A stretch of DNA of 48,450 nucleotides from DASUFF01 sp036274695. Its GTDB lineage: Bacteria > UBA10199 > JACPAL01 > GCA-016699445. This document shows, in pieces, positions 30,416-38,227 of the stretch. Made by a program: the position numbers and the translations under genes. The DNA is taken from assembly GCA_036274695.1 (NCBI GenBank), contig DASUFF010000041.1:1-48450 (forward strand). The letters run 5' to 3'. How positions within the stretch are numbered: position 1 is the first letter of the stretch; each line of letters starts with the position of its first letter. The notes under the pieces were generated by a model. The model had not been told where the DNA came from, ran no database searches, and was given only the letters and a program-made list of their open reading frames with translations.

Positions 30416-30476
30416 CCTTTTGACACTCGAAAATCGGGATGCTAGGTTCCCGCCGCTTCGTTACAATGAAGCACTT

Positions 30477-30548
30477 TCCGGGGTAGCTCAGTGGCAGAGT
30501 AGGTGACTGTTAATCACTTGGTCGTGGGTTCGAATCCCACCCCCGGAG
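30477..30548 (+). tRNA. tRNA-Asn (GUU anticodon)
   Basis: A 72-base cloverleaf. Acceptor TCCGGGG pairs with CCCCGGA (30541-30547), with discriminator G at 30548. The anticodon loop is CTGTTAA with anticodon GTT; the T arm is GTGGG-TTCGAAT-CCCAC. No CCA is encoded. A gene starts nine bases after its 3' end. Confidence 0.93.
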
Positions 30549-30557
30549 CATTTTTTC

Positions 30558-31139
30558 ATGGATACCTCCAAGCGCTCTCCGGCCCCCTACATCACCGCCG
30601 GTTTGATCTTTTTGGTCGGCGTCCTCGGATTCGCGGGCTTTTTGTTCTGGAGCCTCGCGGGCATGGGGGAGAACCTAATCCAGGTCGTCGTGCCCGGCGA
30701 ACGGGAGCTGCATCTTAAGGAGCCCGGCGCCTACACGGTCTTTCACGAATACCGCAGTGCCGTCGGCGGGCGCGTTTATTCGGGGGGCGAAGGCGTCTCC
30801 GGATTGGAATGCAAGTTGACTTCGAAGAAAACCGGCGCCGTGATCCCTCTGTCACCATCCACGTCGGCGTCCCGCTACGACTACGGAGGTCGCTCGGGCG
30901 TCTCGCTGCTCGAGTTCGCGATCGCGGAACCCGGCGATTACGTCTTCAAGGCGTCGTATCCCGAGGGCCAGGCCGGTTCGCAGGCGGTCTTGGCCGTCGA
31001 CCACGGCTTCATCGGCAAGATCCTCTTAACCGTCTTCGGCGGTTTCGCCATCCTCTTCGGATCGCTGGTCGTCTCCCTCGCCATCGTGGTCGTCACCCTC
31101 GTCAAGCGCTCGAGAAAACCTGCCCCCGCGGCCGCTTAG
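30558..31139 (+). CDS. Membrane protein, two TM helices with an external domain
   Basis: 193 residues. Helices at about 12-34 and 152-182 flank an extracytoplasmic beta-rich domain (about 36-150), with a short basic tail (KRSRKP). No family recognised; fold may be Ig-like. The only Shine-Dalgarno-like sequence (GGAG, 30545-30548) is the 3' end of the tRNA-Asn gene. If the tRNA is processed out of a shared transcript, this gene would have a very short leader (see findings). Confidence 0.65.
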   Translation: MDTSKRSPAPYITAGLIFLVGVLGFAGFLFWSLAGMGENLIQVVVPGERELHLKEPGAYTVFHEYRSAVGGRVYSGGEGVSGLECKLTSKKTGAVIPLSPSTSASRYDYGGRSGVSLLEFAIAEPGDYVFKASYPEGQAGSQAVLAVDHGFIGKILLTVFGGFAILFGSLVVSLAIVVVTLVKRSRKPAPAAA

Positions 31140-31206
31140 GACGCCGAGTCCCTCGTTGACTTTGCCCTTTCAATCAGGGATGGATACGGCGTTTTAAGGA
31201 GGACGC

Positions 31207-31503
31207 ATGGGAAAGAAGCTCTACGTCGGTAATCTTCCCTTCTCGGTAACGGACGACCAGCTGCGCGATCACTTTTCGCAAGCCGGCACCGTGACTTCCG
31301 CCCAGGTGATCATGGATCGCTTCTCCGGGCGCAGCAAAGGCTTCGGCTTCGTGGAAATGTCCACGGACGAAGAGGCCGCTAAGGCGATCTCCCAATTCAA
31401 CGGACAGGACCTGGCCGGTCGGGCCCTGACTGTCTCCGAGGCGAAGCCCAAAGAACCCCGCGAAGGCGGATTCGGCGGCGGCGGTCGGGGCGAACGCTAC
31501 TAA
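31207..31503 (+). CDS. RNA-binding protein with one RRM
   Basis: 98 residues, a single RNA recognition motif: RNP2 is LYVGNLPF and RNP1 is KGFGFVEM, in the standard four-strand order, with a Gly/Arg-rich end (GGFGGGGRGERY). Small bacterial RRM proteins are typically cold- or stress-induced RNA chaperones. ATG 31207 has AAGGAGG upstream. The stop TAA is one base before the IF-1 start, so the two are coupled. Confidence 0.93.
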   Translation: MGKKLYVGNLPFSVTDDQLRDHFSQAGTVTSAQVIMDRFSGRSKGFGFVEMSTDEEAAKAISQFNGQDLAGRALTVSEAKPKEPREGGFGGGGRGERY

Positions 31504-31504
31504 G

Positions 31505-31723
31505 ATGTCAAAAGAAGATCTCGCAAAATTCGACGGAAAAATCACCGACGCCACCGGAGGCGGACAGTACATCGTAACCCTCGACAACGGCGTCAAGATT
31601 TCCACCAAGCTCTCGGGCAAGATGAAACGCTTCAACATCCGAGTCATCGTGGGCGACCGCGTGACCGTCGGCGTTTCCCCCTACGATCCCACCCACGGAT
31701 TCATCGTTCACAGGTACCGTTAG
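31505..31723 (+). CDS. infA: Translation initiation factor IF-1
   Basis: 72 residues, the exact family length, S1-like OB fold. MSKEDLAKFDGKI at the start and KLSGKMKRFNIRVIVGDRVTV and SPYDPTHGFIVHRYR at the end match IF-1, which binds the ribosomal A site during initiation. It is paired with the RRM gene one base upstream, not with ribosomal-protein genes as in most bacteria, and may be a second copy. Confidence 0.93.
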   Translation: MSKEDLAKFDGKITDATGGGQYIVTLDNGVKISTKLSGKMKRFNIRVIVGDRVTVGVSPYDPTHGFIVHRYR

Positions 31724-31735
31724 TCCGGAAGATTG

Positions 31736-32743
31736 TTATCGGTCGTGTTTGGAGATCCAGCCTTCGATGGCCGGATAGACTTCGCGCGGGGCGTGTCTGC
31801 CTAAAATCAGGTCCCAATGGCTGTAGTCGGCCGTGTGGCCGTATTCTTTGCCGAAGACGATCATCGATTTCTTCCTCGACGGCAGCCGCTGAAGGGTTTT
31901 CTTCATCTCCTCCACCGTCGTGAAAGGATCGTGGGAGCCTGCGATCAGGAGCACGGGCAGTCGGATCTTTTTGAAATCGGCGTGGTAACGGATCTTCTTG
32001 TCCTCGGAATGATAGGTCTTCGATCGCATCCAATCCTGGAACTGGAGGATGACGCGGCTGGAGAGGTCGTCGACGGCGACCTCCGAACCGAGCTTAAGGG
32101 TGCGCAGGTCCATGTTGCCGCTCACGAAGAGGCGCGGAACCGGACCGCGGAAAATCCACTCGGGCTGGAGGCTGAAGAGCTTGGCCATCGTCTTGTAAGG
32201 CACGAGGGGCAGGAGCTTGAGCAGGGGCTCGGCCATGTAGGTCCATTTATGGAGATACTTCGGGATGCCGGTCACGGGAGACGCGGCGAGGACGGCGCTC
32301 TGCAGCCACTCCGACTTGTGCGTGTTGATGAAGGGCGCGACCAACAGGCCGCCTAGGCTGTGCCCCACCCAATGAAGGCGTTTCTTCCCCGCCTTTTCCA
32401 AGATGAAACGAACGGCGGCGGGCAGGTCCTGCAAGATATAGTGATCGACCTGCCAACTCTTCTTGATCCACTCCCACCCCTTGGGGCGGCTCGAATGGCC
32501 GGCCCCGCGCAGCTCCACCACCCACGTATCCCATCCCCGCTCCCAGAGATATTTGGCGAAGGAGATCCCGGTTTGGGGAAAATCGAAATTGTGGCGGTTG
32601 GAGGCGAGCCCGTGTACCAGCAGGACCGGCAGGCGCGGGCCTCTGCGGCGGTAGCGATGGAGGGCGATCCTCCAGCCGTCCGCGGTGACGGCGTGATAGG
32701 TTTCGGGCTTCGGAGGACGTTTCGGGTATTTTCTATCGGGCAT
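31736..32743 (-). CDS. Alpha/beta hydrolase
   Basis: 335 residues of the lipase/esterase-like alpha/beta hydrolase fold. The oxyanion-type HG is in LLVHGLASNR, the nucleophile elbow is HWVGHSLGGLLVA (Ser129), the acid is probably the Asp in LLIAGSHDPFT, and the His is in the YGHTADYSHWDLI stretch. It has the general look of gastric-lipase-like or bacterial lipid hydrolases. It is the last gene of a minus-strand operon (PilZ protein, acyltransferase, hydrolase) with a one-base gap, suggesting a role in lipid turnover. Confidence 0.85.
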   Translation of the reverse strand: MPDRKYPKRPPKPETYHAVTADGWRIALHRYRRRGPRLPVLLVHGLASNRHNFDFPQTGISFAKYLWERGWDTWVVELRGAGHSSRPKGWEWIKKSWQVDHYILQDLPAAVRFILEKAGKKRLHWVGHSLGGLLVAPFINTHKSEWLQSAVLAASPVTGIPKYLHKWTYMAEPLLKLLPLVPYKTMAKLFSLQPEWIFRGPVPRLFVSGNMDLRTLKLGSEVAVDDLSSRVILQFQDWMRSKTYHSEDKKIRYHADFKKIRLPVLLIAGSHDPFTTVEEMKKTLQRLPSRKKSMIVFGKEYGHTADYSHWDLILGRHAPREVYPAIEGWISKHDR

Positions 32744-32744
32744 A

Positions 32745-33464
32745 TCAGGCGGCTTCCTCTCCGATGGCGAGCCGGGTCATGGCGTCGATCACCTCGTCGT
32801 GGACGCGCGCGATTTGGTCTTTCAAAGACTCGCCGCGCTTCCGCTTCATGGGGATCGGCTTGCCCACGACGTGCACCAGCTTGCGCGGCAAGGGCAGCAG
32901 CCCCAACCCGAAGAAGAAGGGGAGGCTGAACCGCGTCTTCTCCAGTAATTTGATACGCGGTTTCAACAGGAAGTACGAATTGAAATAAACCGAATTGATC
33001 CCCCGGCAATAGGTGGGAACGATCGGCGTGCCGGTCTCCACGGCCAGCCGCACGAAACCCATGCGCCGCTCCCACGGAATCCTTCTCAATCCCTGCTTGG
33101 CGATCAACGACTCGTAAATGCCTCCCGGCGCCAGCAGGACCAGCTGCCCCTCTTGGAGTAGGCGGCGGGCGTTGTCGGGGCTCGCGTTGACGGCGCCGCC
33201 TTTCAGGAAAAATTCGCGGAGTCCCGGAATCCGGAAAAGAAATTCGGCCCCCAGCCCGCGCGGAAACAGGCCGCGGTCCATGAGTTTTTTCGCGAGCAAG
33301 AAGCCGTGATAGGGGATGACGCCGTGGTTCATCACCACGATCGCCTTGCGCTCGGGGATGCGCTCCAGCCCCTTGACCTCGTAACGGAAATATTTCTCCA
33401 GCAGCGAAAAGTAGGGCTTTACCTTTTTGATGAATTTCGGATCGGAGGCTCGCAGATCTTTCAT
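32745..33464 (-). CDS. Lysophospholipid/diacylglycerol-type acyltransferase
   Basis: 239 residues of the glycerolipid acyltransferase superfamily, closest in look to the TMEM68/DGAT-like group. The first block is VVMNHGVIPYHGFLL: a His is followed after five residues by His rather than the usual His-x4-Asp. Later blocks GLGAEFLFRIPGLREF, LLAPGGIYES and GTPIVPTYCRG correspond to the acyl- and glycerol-binding motifs. It sits three bases after the PilZ gene and one base before the hydrolase. Confidence 0.78.
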   Translation of the reverse strand: MKDLRASDPKFIKKVKPYFSLLEKYFRYEVKGLERIPERKAIVVMNHGVIPYHGFLLAKKLMDRGLFPRGLGAEFLFRIPGLREFFLKGGAVNASPDNARRLLQEGQLVLLAPGGIYESLIAKQGLRRIPWERRMGFVRLAVETGTPIVPTYCRGINSVYFNSYFLLKPRIKLLEKTRFSLPFFFGLGLLPLPRKLVHVVGKPIPMKRKRGESLKDQIARVHDEVIDAMTRLAIGEEAA

Positions 33465-33467
33465 CCG

Positions 33468-33929
33468 CTAGTTGAGGAGGCTGGGCGTCGTTCCGCCGAC
33501 GCCGCCGTTGGAGCCGCCCAAGGCGCCTACCAGCCGGGACATCTGATCGAAGACGAAGCTCATGAGGCGCTTCTTGTCGCGCTCTTCCATATGCTTGATG
33601 ACGGTGCCGGTCTCGTAGCTGAAATCGGAGATTTTGTTCTGCCAGACCACTTCGCCCTGGGCCTTGATCGGATCGCCGGCGTCCGGGCAATCCTCGGGGA
33701 GGGCGATCTCCAAGTTGATGAGGGAGCCGTTCTCGAGCGGGGCGACCGTCATGAGACGCAGACCGCTCGCGCTGATGTCGGAGGAAAGGGTTTCCGCCAT
33801 CTCGCTCGCCTCTCCGCCGGACTGAAGGATCGCGTAATTGACGGCCAGCGCGATGTCCAAACGCGCATGGCGCCTCTGGTCTTTGGGGTTGGAGCCGGGG
33901 CGGTTTTCAGATGGCGAGTTCACCGACAT
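33468..33929 (-). CDS. PilZ-domain protein (c-di-GMP receptor)
   Basis: 153 residues from ATG 33929. The PilZ cyclic-di-GMP motifs are present: RRHARLDI (RxxxR) and DISASGLRL ([D/N]xSxxG). A Gly/Ser tail ends the protein. It heads an operon with an acyltransferase and a hydrolase, suggesting c-di-GMP control of lipid metabolism or envelope function, which is an inference. A frame to 33968 adds 13 residues with no better start. Confidence 0.82.
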   Translation of the reverse strand: MSVNSPSENRPGSNPKDQRRHARLDIALAVNYAILQSGGEASEMAETLSSDISASGLRLMTVAPLENGSLINLEIALPEDCPDAGDPIKAQGEVVWQNKISDFSYETGTVIKHMEERDKKRLMSFVFDQMSRLVGALGGSNGGVGGTTPSLLN

Positions 33930-34015
33930 AATTGGCCTGACAAAACACGTCTTCGTGCCGGGCGTCAAGAAGTTGCTTTTGAAGTGGGGGTCGATTAAAG
34001 ATCAAGTACTTAGAC

Positions 34016-35434
34016 GTGCTGCGTCATTTTCTTACCCTGTTCCTGTTGCTGGCGGTGTCCGCCGGATGCGCCCATGCCCCCCGGGCGGCCCGTCCGGGTG
34101 CGGACCGGACCTTGCTCATCGCCTTGGACGGGGTGCCCTACGACATGGTCCGCGAGATGCGAAACGAAGGACGCTTCGCCGAATTCCAGCCGCCGTCCCG
34201 CGTCATCGCCCCCTTTCCGTCGACCACGCCTTGCGGCTTCGGCGGTCTCTTTCGGCCCGTGGGCGCCTCCCCGCCGATGGGATACGACCGCGAGTATTAT
34301 TCGTATAAGGATGAAAAAATCATAGGCTTCCTTTCCAGCGTCAATCCCAAGAACAAGCGCGATTTCAAAAACGTCTTCGATTATTCGCGTAAGACCCCCC
34401 TCCAGAAATTTTGGATCTACTCCGCGCCGGGCACGTCCGGACGGCGCGACTTGGAAAAGATCCGCAGGCTCGTCTGGAAATCCACCAAAACCCGGCTGCT
34501 GACCTACATCGGCGGCACCGACGGGACGGGCCACGTCCTCGGTCCCAAGCGGCTCAAGCATTGGCTTCAGTTCATGGACAGCCAGCTTTCGAAAATGCGG
34601 CGGGACTACCGCCGCGATTTCGGGGCCGACCTCAATATCGTTCTCTTCTCCGACCACGGATTCCATTACTTCCGGAAGCCCAACGCGGTGTCCAAAAGCC
34701 ACATCACCCGGGAGCTGGGGAAGGAAGGGCTCAAGTTCGCCAAGAACCTCAAGAAGCCGAACGGCGTCGTCGCCATCCAATGGGGCAATATCAGCGGGGC
34801 GAGCTTTTATGCGCGCCCGGAAAACGTGCCGGAGGTCGCGCTCGTGCTGGCGCATACGCCAGGCATCGACCTGGTGGCTTACCGCAAGGACGGCGAGATC
34901 GAAGTGATGTCCGGAGAAAGGGCGCGCCTTCAAACGGCGAGGGTGACCTGCGATTCCGAGCGGCGCCGGTGCCGTTACCTTCCCTTGGACGGCGATCCGC
35001 TGGATTACAGGACCGTCATGGAGGATTTGAAATCCAAGGGCCGAATGGACGCCCGCGGTTTTGCCTCGTCCGACGACTGGTTCGCGGCCACTCAGGAACG
35101 CTTTTATCCCGATGCCCTCTACCGGCTGCACGACGGTTTTTTCACGCTCGTCGAGAACCCGGCGCCAATCTTGTTCAGCACGGAGCCGGAGTACGAGTAC
35201 GGCGACGTCTTCACGCGCGTAGGGGCCTGGTTCCACGGCGGCTTGAAAGGGACCCACGGCGGCCTGTTTCAGTCGGCGTCAGCGGCGTTCGTGATGACGA
35301 CGGATCCCAATTTGGCGTTGCCGCCGGTGATGCGCTACGACCAGGTCATGCCGCGCGTCTTCAAATGCCGCGAAGGCGCCACCTGCACGCTGCCGCGTTT
35401 CGCTCATGTTGACACGCCTCCTCCGAAACCTTAA
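34016..35434 (+). CDS. Alkaline-phosphatase-superfamily phosphodiesterase lipoprotein
   Basis: 472 residues with a lipoprotein signal peptide (lipobox AVSAGC). Metal- and nucleophile motifs of the type I phosphodiesterase/nucleotide pyrophosphatase family are visible in order: LIALDGVPYD (metal Asp), APFPSTTP (Thr nucleophile region), GGTDGTGH (Asp, His), FSDHGFHY (Asp, His) and GTHGG (His). Acts on phosphodiesters outside the inner membrane; substrate unknown. Starts with GTG at 34016. Divergent from the PilZ operon. Confidence 0.83.
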   Translation: MLRHFLTLFLLLAVSAGCAHAPRAARPGADRTLLIALDGVPYDMVREMRNEGRFAEFQPPSRVIAPFPSTTPCGFGGLFRPVGASPPMGYDREYYSYKDEKIIGFLSSVNPKNKRDFKNVFDYSRKTPLQKFWIYSAPGTSGRRDLEKIRRLVWKSTKTRLLTYIGGTDGTGHVLGPKRLKHWLQFMDSQLSKMRRDYRRDFGADLNIVLFSDHGFHYFRKPNAVSKSHITRELGKEGLKFAKNLKKPNGVVAIQWGNISGASFYARPENVPEVALVLAHTPGIDLVAYRKDGEIEVMSGERARLQTARVTCDSERRRCRYLPLDGDPLDYRTVMEDLKSKGRMDARGFASSDDWFAATQERFYPDALYRLHDGFFTLVENPAPILFSTEPEYEYGDVFTRVGAWFHGGLKGTHGGLFQSASAAFVMTTDPNLALPPVMRYDQVMPRVFKCREGATCTLPRFAHVDTPPPKP

Positions 35435-35463
35435 AAACGTCCCTCCCGAGAAAGGACCGACCG

Positions 35464-35796
35464 ATGCCCAACGTCACCTTCGAAAAAGAGAACAAGACGG
35501 TCGTCTGCAGCGCCGGCACGAACCTCCGCCAGCTCGCCCGCGCGAACGGCGTGGAGCTCTACTCCGGGATCTGGAAGGCCCTCCACTGCCGGGGCAACGG
35601 GCTTTGCGCGAAGTGCGAGGTCGAGATCCCCATCGCGACGAACCTGGGCGCGCGGAGCGGCATGGAGGAGATCCAACTGAAGGGCCGCCCGCTCATCCGC
35701 CGTCTCGCCTGTCAGGTCACCGTTCACGGCGACATGTCCGTCCGCTCGCACCCGCCGGCCTGGAAGCCGGAAAAACCCGCCAAAAAATCCGATTAA
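35464..35796 (+). CDS. [2Fe-2S] ferredoxin
   Basis: 110 residues. The cluster ligands are Cys42, Cys48, Cys51 (CRGNGLCAKC) and Cys83 (RLACQV), the plant/adrenodoxin-type spacing. It is an electron carrier of unknown partner. A Lys/Pro-rich tail ends the protein. An intrinsic terminator overlaps its stop codon. It follows the phosphodiesterase gene by 29 bases. Confidence 0.9.
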   Translation: MPNVTFEKENKTVVCSAGTNLRQLARANGVELYSGIWKALHCRGNGLCAKCEVEIPIATNLGARSGMEEIQLKGRPLIRRLACQVTVHGDMSVRSHPPAWKPEKPAKKSD

Positions 35797-35804
35797 CGGA
35801 TTTT
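35784..35804 (+). terminator. Intrinsic terminator overlapping the ferredoxin stop codon
   Basis: AAAATCCG (35784-35791) pairs with CGGATTTT (35797-35804) around loop ATTAA, which contains the TAA stop (35794-35796). The stem ends in a T-run, as in a Rho-independent terminator. Confidence 0.65.
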
Positions 35805-35816
35805 CGAAAGGCCCGC

Positions 35817-35845
35817 TTGACAGTCTTTCGACGCGCCTGTTAGTC
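35817..35845 (+). promoter_or_regulatory. Candidate promoter of the B12 operon
   Basis: A perfect -35 TTGACA lies at 35817-35822, just after the ferredoxin terminator. The -10 around 35839-35845 (GTTAGTC) is weak. It would drive the riboswitch transcript. Confidence 0.4.
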
Positions 35846-36010
35846 CCGCCGAACGTAACGCGAGTGTCCGGGAAGGGGGTGAGATTCCCCCGCGGTCCCG
35901 CCACTGTAATGGGCAGCAGTCTTTCGGGGTTCGCCACTGTTCTTGAGGGGATGGGAAGGCGCCCGAATCGTCGATTGCCCTAAGCCAGGAGACCGACTCG
36001 TCGTTCGAAT
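35836..36010 (+). ncRNA. Cobalamin (B12) riboswitch
   Basis: The core features of the cobalamin riboswitch are present: GGTGAGATTCCCCCGCGGTCC, then CCGCCACTGTAATGGGCAG, GCCACTGTTCTTGAG, GGGAAGGCGCCCGAATCG and the B12 box AAGCCAGGAGACC (35982-35994). Known members bind adenosylcobalamin or related corrinoids and switch off downstream genes. Here the downstream Shine-Dalgarno (36028-36033) lies inside a hairpin CTCCC/GGGAG (36021-36036), pointing to control of translation. Confidence 0.9.
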
Positions 36011-36042
36011 CACTTAGGAACTCCCCGAGGAGGGAGATGCCG

Positions 36043-37254
36043 ATGCGACGCGCTTTCAGTCTTTTTGGTTTCATCGCCGTTTTGGTTTTATCCGCCGCCT
36101 GCGGAACGGTGGCCACTCAAACCAATACCGCTCCTCCGCCGTCCTCGGGGGGAACGCCGCCTTCCGCCTCCTTCTCCGACGATCCCAACGTGCCCCACGG
36201 CAACACCGCCGTCGTTTTGGGCGCCAATTTCACCGACCCGACGGGCACGCTCGGTTTGTTGCCGATCAACGCCCCGCGGACGGCCGTCAAAAACCTCCAG
36301 ACCACGCATTCGGACGCCGTGCTTCGCTCTTACGGAGGCCTTCTCTACGTCGTGAACCGCCTGGGCGGCGACAACATCGAAGTCGTCGATCCCTCCGATT
36401 TCCAGGTGCTCTCGCAGTTCACGGTGGGCGAGGGGACCAATCCCCAGGATTTGATCGCGCTCTCGGCCACGAAAGCCTACGTCAGCCTTTACGAGCCGGA
36501 GAACAACCGGACCGACGGATTGGACGTCGACGACCTCATCATCATCAACCCGCAAACGGGTGCGATCGCGAAGACGATCGACCTGACGCCCTTCACCGCA
36601 AACGACGGCGCCCGCTTCGCGCGCGTCTCGGATCTCCTGAAAGTGGGCGGTAAGATCTTCGCGGCGGTGCAGGACTTGGGCAATGATCTGTCCTTGGCGG
36701 CCGATCAGCCGGGCAAGATCGTCGCCATCGATACGGCCACCGACGGCATCGTCGACTCGGCGGTGCTGGCCTGCCGCGATCCGGTGGCCATGGCCTATTC
36801 GAACGAAACTCATTTTATCTATGTGGCGTGCGCCGATTACTTCAATTTGGCTTCGCCTTACGGCGGCGTCGAGGTGGTGGACCCGTCGACGCTGACGAGC
36901 TTGGGTCTCTTTGTCACCGACAACGATTTGGCGGGGGCCCCGGGGGACATCGAAGTCTCTGGCGGGCGCGGGTTCCTGACCGTCGGGACGTCGAACGCCG
37001 GCAAAGAGATCTATTCGACCTCGGTCGTTTCCTTCGCTCTGGACGTGAACGGGGACCCCGACGTTCGAACGCTTTACGAGGGAACGGCCTACATCCAGGA
37101 CATCGCCGTCGACGAAAACGGTCTCCTGCTGGTGGGCGACCGGGACCCGAGCGTCAACGGCGTCTTATTTTTGGATCCGGCCGACGGCGACGTGATCGCC
37201 GGTCCGATCAACACGGGGCCTCTGGTCTCTTCGATCGCCTTCGTCGAAAGATAA
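36043..37254 (+). CDS. Lipoprotein beta-propeller, putative B12-binding (BtuG-like)
   Basis: 403 residues from ATG 36043, nine bases after AGGAGG; an ATG at 36037 is too close to that site. The signal peptide ends in the lipobox LSAAC. The rest is a repeating beta-propeller (YVTN/YncE-like), with strands such as LYVVNRLGGDNIEVVDPS and QVLSQFTVGEGTNPQDLI. In Bacteroides, BtuG, a surface propeller lipoprotein, binds B12 very tightly for the BtuB receptor. Sequence similarity to BtuG cannot be tested here, but the riboswitch in front supports a corrinoid-uptake role. Confidence 0.72.
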   Translation: MRRAFSLFGFIAVLVLSAACGTVATQTNTAPPPSSGGTPPSASFSDDPNVPHGNTAVVLGANFTDPTGTLGLLPINAPRTAVKNLQTTHSDAVLRSYGGLLYVVNRLGGDNIEVVDPSDFQVLSQFTVGEGTNPQDLIALSATKAYVSLYEPENNRTDGLDVDDLIIINPQTGAIAKTIDLTPFTANDGARFARVSDLLKVGGKIFAAVQDLGNDLSLAADQPGKIVAIDTATDGIVDSAVLACRDPVAMAYSNETHFIYVACADYFNLASPYGGVEVVDPSTLTSLGLFVTDNDLAGAPGDIEVSGGRGFLTVGTSNAGKEIYSTSVVSFALDVNGDPDVRTLYEGTAYIQDIAVDENGLLLVGDRDPSVNGVLFLDPADGDVIAGPINTGPLVSSIAFVER

Positions 37255-37256
37255 GA

Positions 37257-38207
37257 ATGATTTCAAAAACTCTCGGGATCGCCTTCGCCGTTTTCGCCGC
37301 CGCCGCTGTGAGCGCCTGCGACGGATCGGGCGTCATCGCGCTGCGCGGCGAGCTTCACAGCGATTCGCCGGGGTTTCAGCCGGTCGTGCGGGACGACGGC
37401 TCGCCCGAGCCGCCGTCGGGGGATGTTTCGGAGGATCCGTCCGATGACGAAGGAACGACGGGCGGCGACGCCGGGGGAGACGGCCAGGGGACGACCGGCG
37501 GGACCGCCGGAAACACCTCCGGAGGAACGACGGGAGACGATGGCGGAACGACGGGAACGACCGGCGACGGCGGCACGGCCGGAACGACCGGGGGAGAGCC
37601 GGAAGGTCCGCAGGAAGCGGAGCTGCCCTCGGGCGCCGACGCTTTCGCGGACCGGGTCGTTTCGAAGACGATCGGCGACGGCGGAGGATTTCACGAAAGC
37701 AGCCTGCCGGGCGTGGTTTTGGGAGCGCCGCACGGAGGCGGGCTCTTTCAAGGAGGAACCGACGTCTTTTCCCTGGGCGTTGGCGGCGAGATCGTTCTGG
37801 AGATGACGGATTACGTAATTTTCGACGGAGACGGCCCCGACTTCACCGTCTTCGAGAACGCCTTTCAGGTGGGAAGCGACCCGCAAAACACGTTTGCCGA
37901 ACCGGGGATCGTGGGTGTTTCCGAGGACGGCGAGACGTTTTTCGATTTCCCTTGTAACCTGTCGGGCAAACCCTATGAAGGATGCGCGGGCATCAAACCG
38001 GCGATTGCCAATTCGGACGTGAACGCGCTAGATCCCAGGGACCCCGCGGTTTCGGGCGGCGACGTCTTCGACCTGGGCGATGTGGGATTAAAAACCGCCC
38101 GTTTCGTCCGTATCCGGGACTCGGAATTGGGCTTGGGCCCCATCGGCCCGGGCACGCGGGGATTTGATTTGGATGCCGTTGCGATCATTCACGGGACTTT
38201 ACCTTAA
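37257..38207 (+). CDS. Lipoprotein of unknown function, B12-regulated
   Basis: 316 residues, ATG two bases after the previous stop. A lipoprotein signal peptide (VSAC) is followed by a long low-complexity Thr/Gly/Asp linker (about 45-120). The C-terminal domain (about 125-316) has the blocks GAPHGGG, IFDGDGPDFTVFENAF, VGVSEDGETFFDFPC and GTRGFDLDAVAIIHG, which look like a surface beta-sandwich related to cell-surface proteins often found beside B12 riboswitches. Its exact role is unknown. Tight spacing makes it part of the riboswitch-controlled operon. Confidence 0.65.
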   Translation: MISKTLGIAFAVFAAAAVSACDGSGVIALRGELHSDSPGFQPVVRDDGSPEPPSGDVSEDPSDDEGTTGGDAGGDGQGTTGGTAGNTSGGTTGDDGGTTGTTGDGGTAGTTGGEPEGPQEAELPSGADAFADRVVSKTIGDGGGFHESSLPGVVLGAPHGGGLFQGGTDVFSLGVGGEIVLEMTDYVIFDGDGPDFTVFENAFQVGSDPQNTFAEPGIVGVSEDGETFFDFPCNLSGKPYEGCAGIKPAIANSDVNALDPRDPAVSGGDVFDLGDVGLKTARFVRIRDSELGLGPIGPGTRGFDLDAVAIIHGTLP

Positions 38208-38227
38208 TTTTTTCCTCAGGAGGGCTT

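Noticed and set aside
30477..30548. tRNA-Asn as an integration site for a mobile element
   Set aside because: No integrase gene or duplicated tRNA 3' end was found nearby.
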